From positions 124,001 to 188,000 of the forward strand of contig QXPY01000010.1 in assembly GCA_003583745.1 (NCBI GenBank): 64,000 nt of DNA, read 5' to 3'. The first letter of the stretch is position 1. The number at the start of each line of letters is the position of its first letter. The notes beneath the pieces were generated by a model that saw nothing but the letters and a program-made list of their open reading frames with translations, searched no databases and had not been told where the DNA came from. The position numbers and the translations under genes were made by a program. Positions 35,610 through 43,005 of this stretch are shown one piece after another. The stretch comes from Rhodocyclales bacterium GT-UBC (GTDB lineage Bacteria; Pseudomonadota; Gammaproteobacteria; Burkholderiales; Rhodocyclaceae).

Positions 35610-35948
35610 TCAATTGGCCTGACCCCAGCCGAAGTGAGCCTTGCTGTCGGGACTCATCATCGACGGGTCCCAGGGGGGGGACCAGACCAGACGGATTTCG
35701 GCCGCGCAGTCATCAGGCAGGGCGCGGTCCATTTCGCGTCGCAGGTCGTCGAGGATGAGGTCGCCCATCGGGCAGGCAGGCGAGGTCATGGTCAGTTCGA
35801 TATGCAGTGTTTTGGCTTCGCTGCGTACCGCGTAGACCAGGCCCAAATCGAGAATGTTGACGCCCACTTCCGGGTCGATCACCCGACGCAGGATGGTGTA
35901 TACGGAATCAGCTTCGAACGGTGGTTGCAGATCAAGGATGAGGGGCAT
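35610..35948 (-). CDS. DUF59/MIP18-type iron-sulfur assembly factor
   Basis: This 112-residue protein is a single DUF59 domain: RRVIDPEVGVNILDLGLVYA and TSPACPMGDLILDDLR, with the conserved Cys in the second motif. SufT/PaaD-type proteins help insert or repair Fe-S clusters. The chosen ATG overlaps the HPP-CBS gene by 17 bases. An eight-G run near 35673-35680 lies inside the gene. Its operon also contains ccoG, which carries [4Fe-4S] clusters. Confidence 0.85.
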   Translation of the reverse strand: MPLILDLQPPFEADSVYTILRRVIDPEVGVNILDLGLVYAVRSEAKTLHIELTMTSPACPMGDLILDDLRREMDRALPDDCAAEIRLVWSPPWDPSMMSPDSKAHFGWGQAN

Positions 35949-37125
35949 CGAGGGACTCCCGTGATGGGGCGGGCATCGCGTGCTGGGCCTGGCGGGCCGC
36001 CTGGTGGTGGTAGATGTTGGCCAGTAGCACCTTTTGACTGATGACGCCGGCCAGTTTGCCATCCGGCGCAGTCACCGGGATGCAGGCCGGCAGGCGACCA
36101 TTGAGCAGGCGGCCGGCGAGTTGGCTGACCGCTTCGTCGGTACGGGCCAGTGGGAAGTGGCTGCTCATGATCTGGCCGACCACTTCCGGTCGTTCGCTGT
36201 GGCTGCGTCGGCTTGGGCGCAGCAATTGGCGTACTTGTTCGGTAAGGCGACCAGGGCCTTGCGGCGTGATATGCCGGAGAAAATCATCGGCGCCAAGCAG
36301 GCCGATGACCCGCTGGCTGCGGTCGGTCACCGGCAGGCAATGTGTCGGCTGCTGGCGCAGGCGTTGCCAGGCGGATTCAAGCTCGGTGGCGAATTCGAGA
36401 TGGCTGGTGGCGGCTTGCATGATCTCGCCGCAAGTTAACTGGTCATGGCGCTGCAATGCATGGCGGGTGGCCAGATCGTACACCTGCACCAAGTCCTCCT
36501 CGCTGATGTCGAGGTAGGCGTCGATTTCCTGCAGGGCGTATTGCAGGTCGGCGTGGGCGATGCCCTCGCTTTCGCGCTCGGGTTGCGGTGCCGGGGCGGC
36601 AGTTGCAGGTGCGCACTGCGGCCAGCGTCGACCGGGCAGCAGGCTATTGATGGCGAGCGCGGCGAAGAGCACGGCACCGATATTGAGCAGGATGCTGCCG
36701 ATTTCTCCGCCGAGCGCCGGGGTGCTGGCGAAGACGATGGCCATCGCCCCGCCGGGCGGATGAATGCAGCGCAGTCTGGCCATCAGCCAGATCGATAACC
36801 CGAGTGCGCTGGCGATGGCCAGCCAGTTCGGATGGATCCACTGGCCGCAAAGCAGGCCGATCAAGCCGGAGAGGAGCAAGCCGCCGGCGGTCGACCAAGG
36901 TTGGCCGAGCGGACTGTGCGGCAGGGCGAACAGGATGACGCTGCTGGCGCCGAGTGGAGCCAGCAAGTGGCGGTAGGCGGCGGGGAGCGGGGCGACCGTC
37001 AGCACCCCCTGGATCAGCAGCATGCCGAACAGTCCGGCCAGACTGCTGCGCCAGCGTTCCGCCGCCGACAGCGGAGCGGCGTCGGCGATCAGGTAACGGG
37101 TTGCGAAGCGGTGCAGGGCGTGCAT
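35932..37125 (-). CDS. HPP-family membrane protein with CBS pair
   Basis: This is a 397-residue protein. Four or five membrane helices (about 25-185) form the HPP domain, with RCIHPPGGAMAIVFA carrying the signature HPP. Residues 225-380 hold two CBS domains that usually bind adenosine nucleotides. HPP proteins are linked to nitrite or anion transport in some lineages. It begins 3 bases after ccoG, so it belongs to the same operon. Confidence 0.85.
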   Translation of the reverse strand: MHALHRFATRYLIADAAPLSAAERWRSSLAGLFGMLLIQGVLTVAPLPAAYRHLLAPLGASSVILFALPHSPLGQPWSTAGGLLLSGLIGLLCGQWIHPNWLAIASALGLSIWLMARLRCIHPPGGAMAIVFASTPALGGEIGSILLNIGAVLFAALAINSLLPGRRWPQCAPATAAPAPQPERESEGIAHADLQYALQEIDAYLDISEEDLVQVYDLATRHALQRHDQLTCGEIMQAATSHLEFATELESAWQRLRQQPTHCLPVTDRSQRVIGLLGADDFLRHITPQGPGRLTEQVRQLLRPSRRSHSERPEVVGQIMSSHFPLARTDEAVSQLAGRLLNGRLPACIPVTAPDGKLAGVISQKVLLANIYHHQAARQAQHAMPAPSRESLDAPHP

Positions 37126-37128
37126 GCG

Positions 37129-38535
37129 CTAAGGCATCCAGAAACTCGCTTTGCCTTCGACGCGTCGTCTCGGATCGCTTTCATCGCTGACCTCGAAGAC
37201 GATGGGGTGCGAACCGCTATCGAGCGCGCCGGCCGGTACGCTGACTTCGAGCGTCAGGTCGCGCAGTGCGGCGGCCGGCACTTCCAGTTCGCCGTTGCCG
37301 GCAATGGCGATGTCGGCAATGCCCTTGGCCTGGATGCGGAAGCGGCGATCCTGTTCGCTGGCATTGGTGAGCTGGATCTGGAAGGTGTTTTCGATCCGGC
37401 CATTGTCGGCTTCGCGATAGAGGACGGTACGGTCTTTCTGGATCGCCAGCTTGAGCGGGGCACGGGTGGCCAGCGACCAGCCTGTCGCGCCGGCAATGCC
37501 GAGGAATGCCAGCAGATAGAGCAGGGTGCGGATGCGGACGGCGCGCCGGATGATTTCGCTGCGACCGTAATGGTGCTGTACTGCGTTTTCGGTCGAGTAG
37601 CGGATCAGGCCGCGCGGATAGCCCACTTTGTCCATCACCTGGTCGCAACCGTCGATACAGGCGGCGCAGCCGATGCATTCGAGTTGCAGGCCGTCGCGGA
37701 TATCGATGCCGGTCGGGCAGACCTGGACGCAGACGCCGCAATCGATGCAACTGCCCAGACCGAGTGCGCTGGGGTCGGCCTTCTTGGGGCGGGTGCCGCG
37801 CGGTTCGCCGCGTTCGGCGTCGTAGGCGATGATCAAGGTGTCATGATCGAACATGACAAACTGGAATTGGGCGTAGGGGCAGATGTACTTGCACATGTGC
37901 TCGCGCATGAAGCCGGCCATGCCGTAAGTCGCACCACCATAGAACAAGACCCAGAAAACTTCCCATGCCCCCGTCGTGCCGTGGCCGATGCCGGCGAGCA
38001 GATCGCGGATCGGCGTGAAATAGCCGACGAAGGTCAGGCCGGTCCAGAGTGCGATGCCCAGCCATATGCTGTGCTTGAGGGTCTTTTTGCCGACTTTGCG
38101 GGCCGAGGTCGGTGCCGCATCGAGCTTGATGCGGGCTGGACGGTCGCCTTCGATCAGCTTTTCCACCCAGAGGAAGATCTCGGTATAGACCGTCTGTGGG
38201 CAGGCGTAGCCGCACCACAGGCGGCCGGCCACGGCGGTAAACAGAAAGAGGGCGAGCGCCGAAAGGAGTAGCAGGATGGTCAGATAGATGGTGTCCTGTG
38301 GCCAGAGGACGAAGTCGAAGAAGTAGAAGCGGCGCAGGTCGAGATCGAACAGCACGGCTTGGCGACTGTTCCAGGGTAGCCAGCAGAGACCGTAAAAGAC
38401 GATCTGGGTCAGCCAGACCATGATCACCCGCCAGTTCTGGAAGCGGCCTTTGACCGAGCGCGGGTAAACCTTGGCGTTGGGGTCGGCAACCGGCTTGATT
38501 TCAATGATGCGTTTTTCGGGGGCGAGCTTTGCCAT
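37129..38535 (-). CDS. ccoG: Cytochrome oxidase accessory protein CcoG/FixG (RdxA)
   Basis: This is a 468-residue membrane protein. After several helices it has CGYACPQTVYTEIFLWVEK and a two-cluster ferredoxin module, CIDCGVCVQVCPTGIDI and CIGCAACIDGCDQVMD (about 253-305). It ends in a periplasmic immunoglobulin-like domain. The family acts as a copper reductase for cbb3 oxidase assembly. It leads a five-gene operon transcribed away from nsrR, behind a perfect NsrR-like palindrome. Confidence 0.93.
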   Translation of the reverse strand: MAKLAPEKRIIEIKPVADPNAKVYPRSVKGRFQNWRVIMVWLTQIVFYGLCWLPWNSRQAVLFDLDLRRFYFFDFVLWPQDTIYLTILLLLSALALFLFTAVAGRLWCGYACPQTVYTEIFLWVEKLIEGDRPARIKLDAAPTSARKVGKKTLKHSIWLGIALWTGLTFVGYFTPIRDLLAGIGHGTTGAWEVFWVLFYGGATYGMAGFMREHMCKYICPYAQFQFVMFDHDTLIIAYDAERGEPRGTRPKKADPSALGLGSCIDCGVCVQVCPTGIDIRDGLQLECIGCAACIDGCDQVMDKVGYPRGLIRYSTENAVQHHYGRSEIIRRAVRIRTLLYLLAFLGIAGATGWSLATRAPLKLAIQKDRTVLYREADNGRIENTFQIQLTNASEQDRRFRIQAKGIADIAIAGNGELEVPAAALRDLTLEVSVPAGALDSGSHPIVFEVSDESDPRRRVEGKASFWMP

Positions 38536-38584
38536 GAGACTGTGCGAGGAGTAGGGTAAGGGGCGACGCTGGATACCACTTTAT

Positions 38585-38607
38585 AACATGTATAATTTAT
38601 ACATGTT
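38585..38607. promoter_or_regulatory. NsrR-type operator between ccoG and nsrR
   Basis: AACATGTAT and ATACATGTT are perfect 9-bp arms around AATTT, 23 bases in all. This matches the AANATGNAT-type NsrR site pattern. It lies 50 bases before ccoG and 46 before nsrR, so it could control both directions. The operator sequence is seen directly; binding by the neighbouring NsrR is inferred. Confidence 0.8.
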
Positions 38608-38653
38608 TATAACAACAATCAAATTTGCTTCCCATTAAGTCCGGAGAGGTGCG

Positions 38654-39100
38654 ATGCGACTCAGCTCATTTTCCGATTACAGCCTGCGCGTGCTGATTTA
38701 TCTTGGCGGTCAGCCGGACCGTCTGGCGACGATTGCCGAGATCGCCACGGTCTATGGCATTTCGCAGAATCACCTGATGAAGGTGGTGCATCTGCTCGGC
38801 CGTCTCGGTTATGTCGAGACGGTGCGCGGCAAGAATGGCGGCATGCGCCTGGGCCGTCCGGCCGGCGCCATCGGTCTGGGCGAGGTGATTCGCCAGACCG
38901 AGAACGACTGGGCGCTGGTCGAATGTTTTTCCACCGGCAATTGTTGCCAGATTCAGTCGATCTGCCATTTGCCGCCCATTCTCGATGAGGCGCTGGCGGC
39001 GATGTTTGCCGTGCTCGACCGTTACACCCTGGCCGACCTGCTGCATTCGCCGGCGGCCGCCGACCGGATTATCCAGTGGCACCCGGCTACGCCAGCTTGA
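38654..39100 (+). CDS. nsrR: Rrf2-family nitric oxide sensor
   Basis: This is a 148-residue protein. The N-terminal winged helix (SDYSLRVLIYLGGQPDRLAT) is followed by VECFSTGNCCQIQSICHL, with the three cluster-binding Cys of NsrR in a C-x(6)-C-x(6)-C-like arrangement near residues 91-105. NsrR binds a nitric-oxide-sensitive Fe-S cluster and represses detoxification genes. The divergent operon with NnrS-like and hemerythrin genes and the palindrome before it fit. Confidence 0.9.
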   Translation: MRLSSFSDYSLRVLIYLGGQPDRLATIAEIATVYGISQNHLMKVVHLLGRLGYVETVRGKNGGMRLGRPAGAIGLGEVIRQTENDWALVECFSTGNCCQIQSICHLPPILDEALAAMFAVLDRYTLADLLHSPAAADRIIQWHPATPA

Positions 39101-39119
39101 GGCCGTCGTAGCCGGGGTT

Positions 39120-40085
39120 TCAGAAACCGATCTTGCGGCTGCGCCCCATGCGGGCCTGTTCGAAATCCCGTCCTTCCAGCCAGTTGCGGCCTTCCAGCTT
39201 GGCGGTGCCGAAGGCGGCGAGCAGGCGCTTGCGCATGTCGCGCGGCGGTAGCGAGCCGAGGCGTTCGAGCACGCTGTCCTCGGCTTCCGGCGGGAAGCCC
39301 CAGTCGTGCTGGGCGACGATCTCGCGATACAGCGCGGCGGCAATGCTGATCGCCGCATCGTGGTCGGGACGGGGGACTTCGTAGACATTCATCCGGTTGA
39401 GGATGGGTTCCGGAATCGAGCGCTCGTCGTTGGCGGTGGTCACCCACAGGATGTGCGAGGCATCGATGTCGATATCGATGAATTCGTCCTTGAAGGCGCG
39501 GGCGGTGTCGTGTTCGAGCAGGCTGTACAGCGCGCCCATCGGGTCGTAGCGGCTGTCGCCGCCGGCCTTGTCGATCTCGTCGAGCACCACGATGGGGTTG
39601 GCGAAGTCGCCATGCACCAAAGTGTGCGCCACCTTGCCCGGCTTGGCATTGTTCCACTGCGACGAGGCGCCGGACAGCACCCAGCCGGCAGTCAATGAAC
39701 TCATCGAGATGAATTCGTGGCCGGTACCCAGCCGGGCGGCCAGTTCGCGGGCGAAATGGGTCTTGCCGATGCCCGGCTCGCCGAGCAGCAGGATGGGCGT
39801 GAAGCTCATCGGCTCGTTGCCGGCCACCGAGAGCGCGACGTACTTGCGCAGGTCGTCGATGACGTCGCTGAAATTGGGGCAGCTGTCGTAGAGATCGTCG
39901 ATCATGTCGGCGCCGGTCGGGCGGACCAGGAAGCGGCCGCCGCCCCGCTGCTTCATCTTGTCGTAGAGGCTGGCCAGCGCTTCGTTGCGATTACCGGCCG
40001 CTTCTTCCATGGCGCGCTCGATGGCGCCCACATCGTAGATGGTGCGCTCTTCAGCGACCGAGAGACGAATTTCGCTGTGTGCCAT
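39120..40085 (-). CDS. AAA+ ATPase of unknown client
   Basis: This is a 321-residue protein. LLLGEPGIGKTHFAREL is Walker A (about 99-115) and IVVLDEIDKAGGD Walker B, with an arginine-rich C-terminal lid. It resembles the ATPase module of Lon-like remodelling enzymes but has no protease domain. AGGAGG precedes the chosen ATG. It lies between nsrR (convergent) and nikR (divergent), with no partner that defines its client. Confidence 0.75.
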   Translation of the reverse strand: MAHSEIRLSVAEERTIYDVGAIERAMEEAAGNRNEALASLYDKMKQRGGGRFLVRPTGADMIDDLYDSCPNFSDVIDDLRKYVALSVAGNEPMSFTPILLLGEPGIGKTHFARELAARLGTGHEFISMSSLTAGWVLSGASSQWNNAKPGKVAHTLVHGDFANPIVVLDEIDKAGGDSRYDPMGALYSLLEHDTARAFKDEFIDIDIDASHILWVTTANDERSIPEPILNRMNVYEVPRPDHDAAISIAAALYREIVAQHDWGFPPEAEDSVLERLGSLPPRDMRKRLLAAFGTAKLEGRNWLEGRDFEQARMGRSRKIGF

Positions 40086-40249
40086 GATGACTTCCTCCTG
40101 AGCTGCAAGACCCCTCATACGGGGCCGGGATGCACATGTTGGGATGCCGTGTTGCGCTTTCTTCCAAGCATTTCCCGTTCCAGCTTTTTTGCTTCATCCG
40201 GCCGGCGCGGCCGATAGAATGGCGACATTGTTGTGGAGGAGCCTGATCG

Positions 40250-40714
40250 ATGGAGCGTTTTACCATTTCGCTGGACGAGTCGCTGGCCAGCCAGTTCGAC
40301 CAACTGATCGCGGCCCGCGGTTACCGCAACCGTTCGGAAGCGGTGCGCGACCTGATTCGCGGCGCCATCGAGGGCGACCGCCAGCGCGACCCGCCTTCCG
40401 GCCATTGCGTCGCCAATCTGTCCTATATCTACAACCACCATGAGCGCGAACTGGCCGAGCGCATCACCGGCCTTCAGCACGACCACCACGACCTGACCGT
40501 GGCGGCGATGCACAGTCATCTCGATCACGACAATTGTCTGGAAACCGTCATTCTGAAAGGGGCGACGGCTGAAGTCCGACAATTCGCCGATGCGCTGATG
40601 GCGGAGAGCGGCGTGCGTCACGGCAAGCTCAACGTGATCGCCCTCGAGGCCGAACATCACCACGCCCACGATGAACACGGCGAAGCCCATGTCCACTTCC
40701 GTCCCGCCCGCTGA
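40250..40714 (+). CDS. nikR: Nickel-responsive regulator
   Basis: This is a 154-residue protein. The N-terminal ribbon-helix-helix (RFTISLDESLASQFDQLI, then YRNRSEAVRDLIRGA) binds DNA. The C-terminal ACT-like domain carries the nickel ligands in HDHHDLTVAAMHSHLDHDNC, the family's His-x13-His-x-His-x5-Cys spacing. A His-rich tail follows. GGAGGAG precedes the ATG. The adjacent nickel permease has a matching palindrome. Confidence 0.93.
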   Translation: MERFTISLDESLASQFDQLIAARGYRNRSEAVRDLIRGAIEGDRQRDPPSGHCVANLSYIYNHHERELAERITGLQHDHHDLTVAAMHSHLDHDNCLETVILKGATAEVRQFADALMAESGVRHGKLNVIALEAEHHHAHDEHGEAHVHFRPAR

Positions 40715-42026
40715 CCTGAATACCGGCGAGGGTCTGGGCGAGCACGCCTGGATCGAGGTCATTCAGAAAATGGACGAGGTCTACAACGACCTCCTCCAGT
40801 ACGAAGTGGCGCTCGAAGAAAAGAATGCCGCGCTCGAGGAGTCGCACCAGTTCATCGAAAGCGTGCTGGCCTCGATGTCGGACATCCTGATTGTTTGCGA
40901 CCGCAACGGCAATATCGAGGAGGTCAATCCCTCGCTCTGCCACATTGCCGGCAAGAACAACGCGCAGTTGGAACACCAGCCGGTCTTCGATCTCTTTGCC
41001 GATGATGTCGAACGGGCCAAGGCGCGCGATGTCTTTGCCCGATTCGGTCGCGAAGGCGTCCACGACTGCGAGTTTTTCCTGCGCGCCGGCGATGGTTCGA
41101 CCGTGCCGGTGTCGATGAACTGCACGCCGCGTCTGTCGCAAACCGGCAAATTGATGGGCATGGTGGTTACCGGTCGCCCGGTCGGCGAGCTGCGCCGGGC
41201 CTATTCGGCGCTGCGCCAGGCGCACGACGACCTGAAACGGACACAAGGGCAGTTGCTGCATGCCGAGAAAATGGTGTCGCTGGGCCGCCTGGTGGCCGGG
41301 GTGGCGCACGAATTGAACAATCCGATCAGCTTCGTGCTGGGTAATGTGTTGTCGCTGCAACGCTATGCCAGCCGGCTGGAAAGTTACCTCGGTGCGCTGC
41401 ACGACGGTCCGGCCGCCGATACCGCACCCTTGCCGCAGATGCGCCAGGATTTGCGCATCGACCGCATCTTGGCTGACATGCCGCATCTGATCGACGGCAT
41501 GATCGAAGGTGCCGAGCGGACCCGCGATATTGTCGATGCCCTGAAGCGCTTCTCGGCGGTGGACAAGATGACGCCGGAGCAGGTCAGCCTGAACGAGGTG
41601 GTCGAGCGCTCGATGCGCTGGGTGGTGCAGAGCGCCTCATCCAACTTCCGCGTCGAGGTCGAATTGCCGCCCGGCCTGGTCTGCTCGGGTTCATCCGGGC
41701 AGTTGCAGCAGGTGGTGATGAACCTGATCCAGAATGCCTGCGACGCCACCGCCAGCCTGCCCGGCGCGGCCTTGAAGATCAGCGGTCGGCAGGAAGACGG
41801 CATGGTGGTGCTGCGTTTTGTCGATAACGGGCCGGGCATTGCCGAGGCGCACCTGGGTCGTCTGTTCGAACCATTTTTCACCACCAAGCCAGTCGGGCAG
41901 GGCACCGGCCTGGGGCTGTCGATCAGTTACGGCATCGTCGAACGGCACGGCGGCAAGTTGACGGCGGGCAACGCGCCGGGCGGCGGGGCGGAATTCGTGC
42001 TCTCACTTCCGTTGGAAAGCCGCTAA
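40689..42026 (+). CDS. hupT: HupT/HoxJ-type soluble sensor histidine kinase
   Basis: This is a 445-residue protein with no membrane helix. AWIEVIQKMDEVYNDLLQYE is the N-terminal helix, followed by a PAS domain (about 55-165). RLVAGVAHELNNPISFVL carries the phosphorylated His near residue 210, and NLIQNACDA, DNGPGI and GTGLGLS form the ATP-binding domain. The AHELNNPISF phospho-acceptor region and the absence of membrane segments match kinases that receive the H2 signal from HupUV/HoxBC. It overlaps the nikR 3' end; an ATG at 40671 is also possible. Confidence 0.85.
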   Translation: MSTSVPPADLNTGEGLGEHAWIEVIQKMDEVYNDLLQYEVALEEKNAALEESHQFIESVLASMSDILIVCDRNGNIEEVNPSLCHIAGKNNAQLEHQPVFDLFADDVERAKARDVFARFGREGVHDCEFFLRAGDGSTVPVSMNCTPRLSQTGKLMGMVVTGRPVGELRRAYSALRQAHDDLKRTQGQLLHAEKMVSLGRLVAGVAHELNNPISFVLGNVLSLQRYASRLESYLGALHDGPAADTAPLPQMRQDLRIDRILADMPHLIDGMIEGAERTRDIVDALKRFSAVDKMTPEQVSLNEVVERSMRWVVQSASSNFRVEVELPPGLVCSGSSGQLQQVVMNLIQNACDATASLPGAALKISGRQEDGMVVLRFVDNGPGIAEAHLGRLFEPFFTTKPVGQGTGLGLSISYGIVERHGGKLTAGNAPGGGAEFVLSLPLESR

Positions 42027-42105
42027 CCACTTTGGGCCGGATAGAGCGCTGCAGTAACGGCCGGGGTCTATACGAACAATGACTTATTGCCTTGGCACGC
42101 AACTT

Positions 42106-42132
42106 GTATGAAGATATTAAAAACATTCATAC
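42106..42132. promoter_or_regulatory. NikR-type operator upstream of the nickel permease
   Basis: GTATGAA and TTCATAC are perfect 7-bp arms around a 13-base AT-rich spacer. The core GTATGA...TCATAC is the half-site of E. coli NikR, there separated by 16 bases and here by 15. It lies eight bases before the permease ATG, so binding would block expression. The site is seen directly, and regulation by the nikR product is inferred. Confidence 0.75.
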
Positions 42133-42139
42133 GCGTGCC

Positions 42140-42949
42140 ATGGAAATCCTGCCGACCGACTGGTTGTCCCTGCTGCTCCTGACCTTCGTGCTCGGTATGA
42201 AGCATGGGTTCGATGCCGATCACCTGGCGACCATCGATGGTCTGACCCGCTTCAACGCTCGCCAGCGACCCGGCCTGGCCCGTTACTGCGGCACCCTGTT
42301 TTCACTGGGCCACGGTGCCGTCGTGATGGCGATTGCACTGGGCGTATCGGCGGTGGCTGGCACCTGGGCGGTACCCGAATGGTTCGGCGTGCTTGGTTCG
42401 GTGATATCCATCGCTTTCCTGGTTGCCCTGGGCAGCCTCAATCTGGCTGCCGTTTTGCGCGCCGGGCCCGATGAAGTGGTCCAGCCGGTGGGGCTCAAGG
42501 GGCGTCTGCTCGGCAGCCTGCGTCACGTTTCACATCCGGCGCTGGTGGCCCTGGTCGGCGCCTTGTTCGCGCTTTCTTTCGATACTTTGTCGCAGGCCGC
42601 CTTCTTCGCGCTGACCGCGACCCGTTTCGGCGGCTGGCAACATGCCTTGCTGCTGGCCAGCCTGTTCATGTTCGGCATGTTGCTGACCGATGGCATCAAC
42701 GGCCTGTGGATTGCCCGGCTGATTGCCCGCGCCGACCAGGTGGCGCTGATCGCTTCGCGCGTCATGGGGCTGGTGGTGTCGGGCGTCAGCCTGCTGGTCG
42801 CCGCGTTTGGTGCCGCCAAGATGCTGTCGCCGGCGGTCGAGGCGTGGAGTGAAGGCAAGGAACTGGTCTTCGGCTTTTCGCTGGTGGCGATCATCGCCCT
42901 CAGCTTCATCACCGCGGTTCGTTTGATCCGGCGGCCGTTGGCGGCTTGA
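42140..42949 (+). CDS. hoxN: High-affinity nickel permease (NiCoT family)
   Basis: This is a 269-residue protein with about eight membrane helices. GMKHGFDADHLATIDGLTR contains the His-x4-Asp-His nickel signature of HoxN/NixA permeases, and FSLGHG and FALSFDTLSQ match the later conserved motifs. It supplies nickel for hydrogenases. The ATG after the NikR palindrome is preferred; a TTG at 42092 would place the operator inside the gene. A terminator-like hairpin follows. Confidence 0.9.
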   Translation: MEILPTDWLSLLLLTFVLGMKHGFDADHLATIDGLTRFNARQRPGLARYCGTLFSLGHGAVVMAIALGVSAVAGTWAVPEWFGVLGSVISIAFLVALGSLNLAAVLRAGPDEVVQPVGLKGRLLGSLRHVSHPALVALVGALFALSFDTLSQAAFFALTATRFGGWQHALLLASLFMFGMLLTDGINGLWIARLIARADQVALIASRVMGLVVSGVSLLVAAFGAAKMLSPAVEAWSEGKELVFGFSLVAIIALSFITAVRLIRRPLAA

Positions 42950-42980
42950 GCCGGGCTAGGTAATTTAATCCTGGGAGGAG

Positions 42981-43000
42981 GCCGGCGCACCGGCTTTTTT
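42981..43000 (+). terminator. Terminator-like hairpin in the TonB receptor leader
   Basis: GCCGG-CGCA-CCGGC followed by six T. It sits after the nickel permease and five bases before the receptor ATG, while the only strong ribosome-site sequence (GGGAGGAGG at 42973) lies upstream of it. Confidence 0.65.
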
Positions 43001-43005
43001 AATCG

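Noticed and set aside
35673-35680. Eight-G run in the DUF59 gene as a slippage site
   Set aside because: A run of eight is short and no regulatory reason is apparent; noted only.
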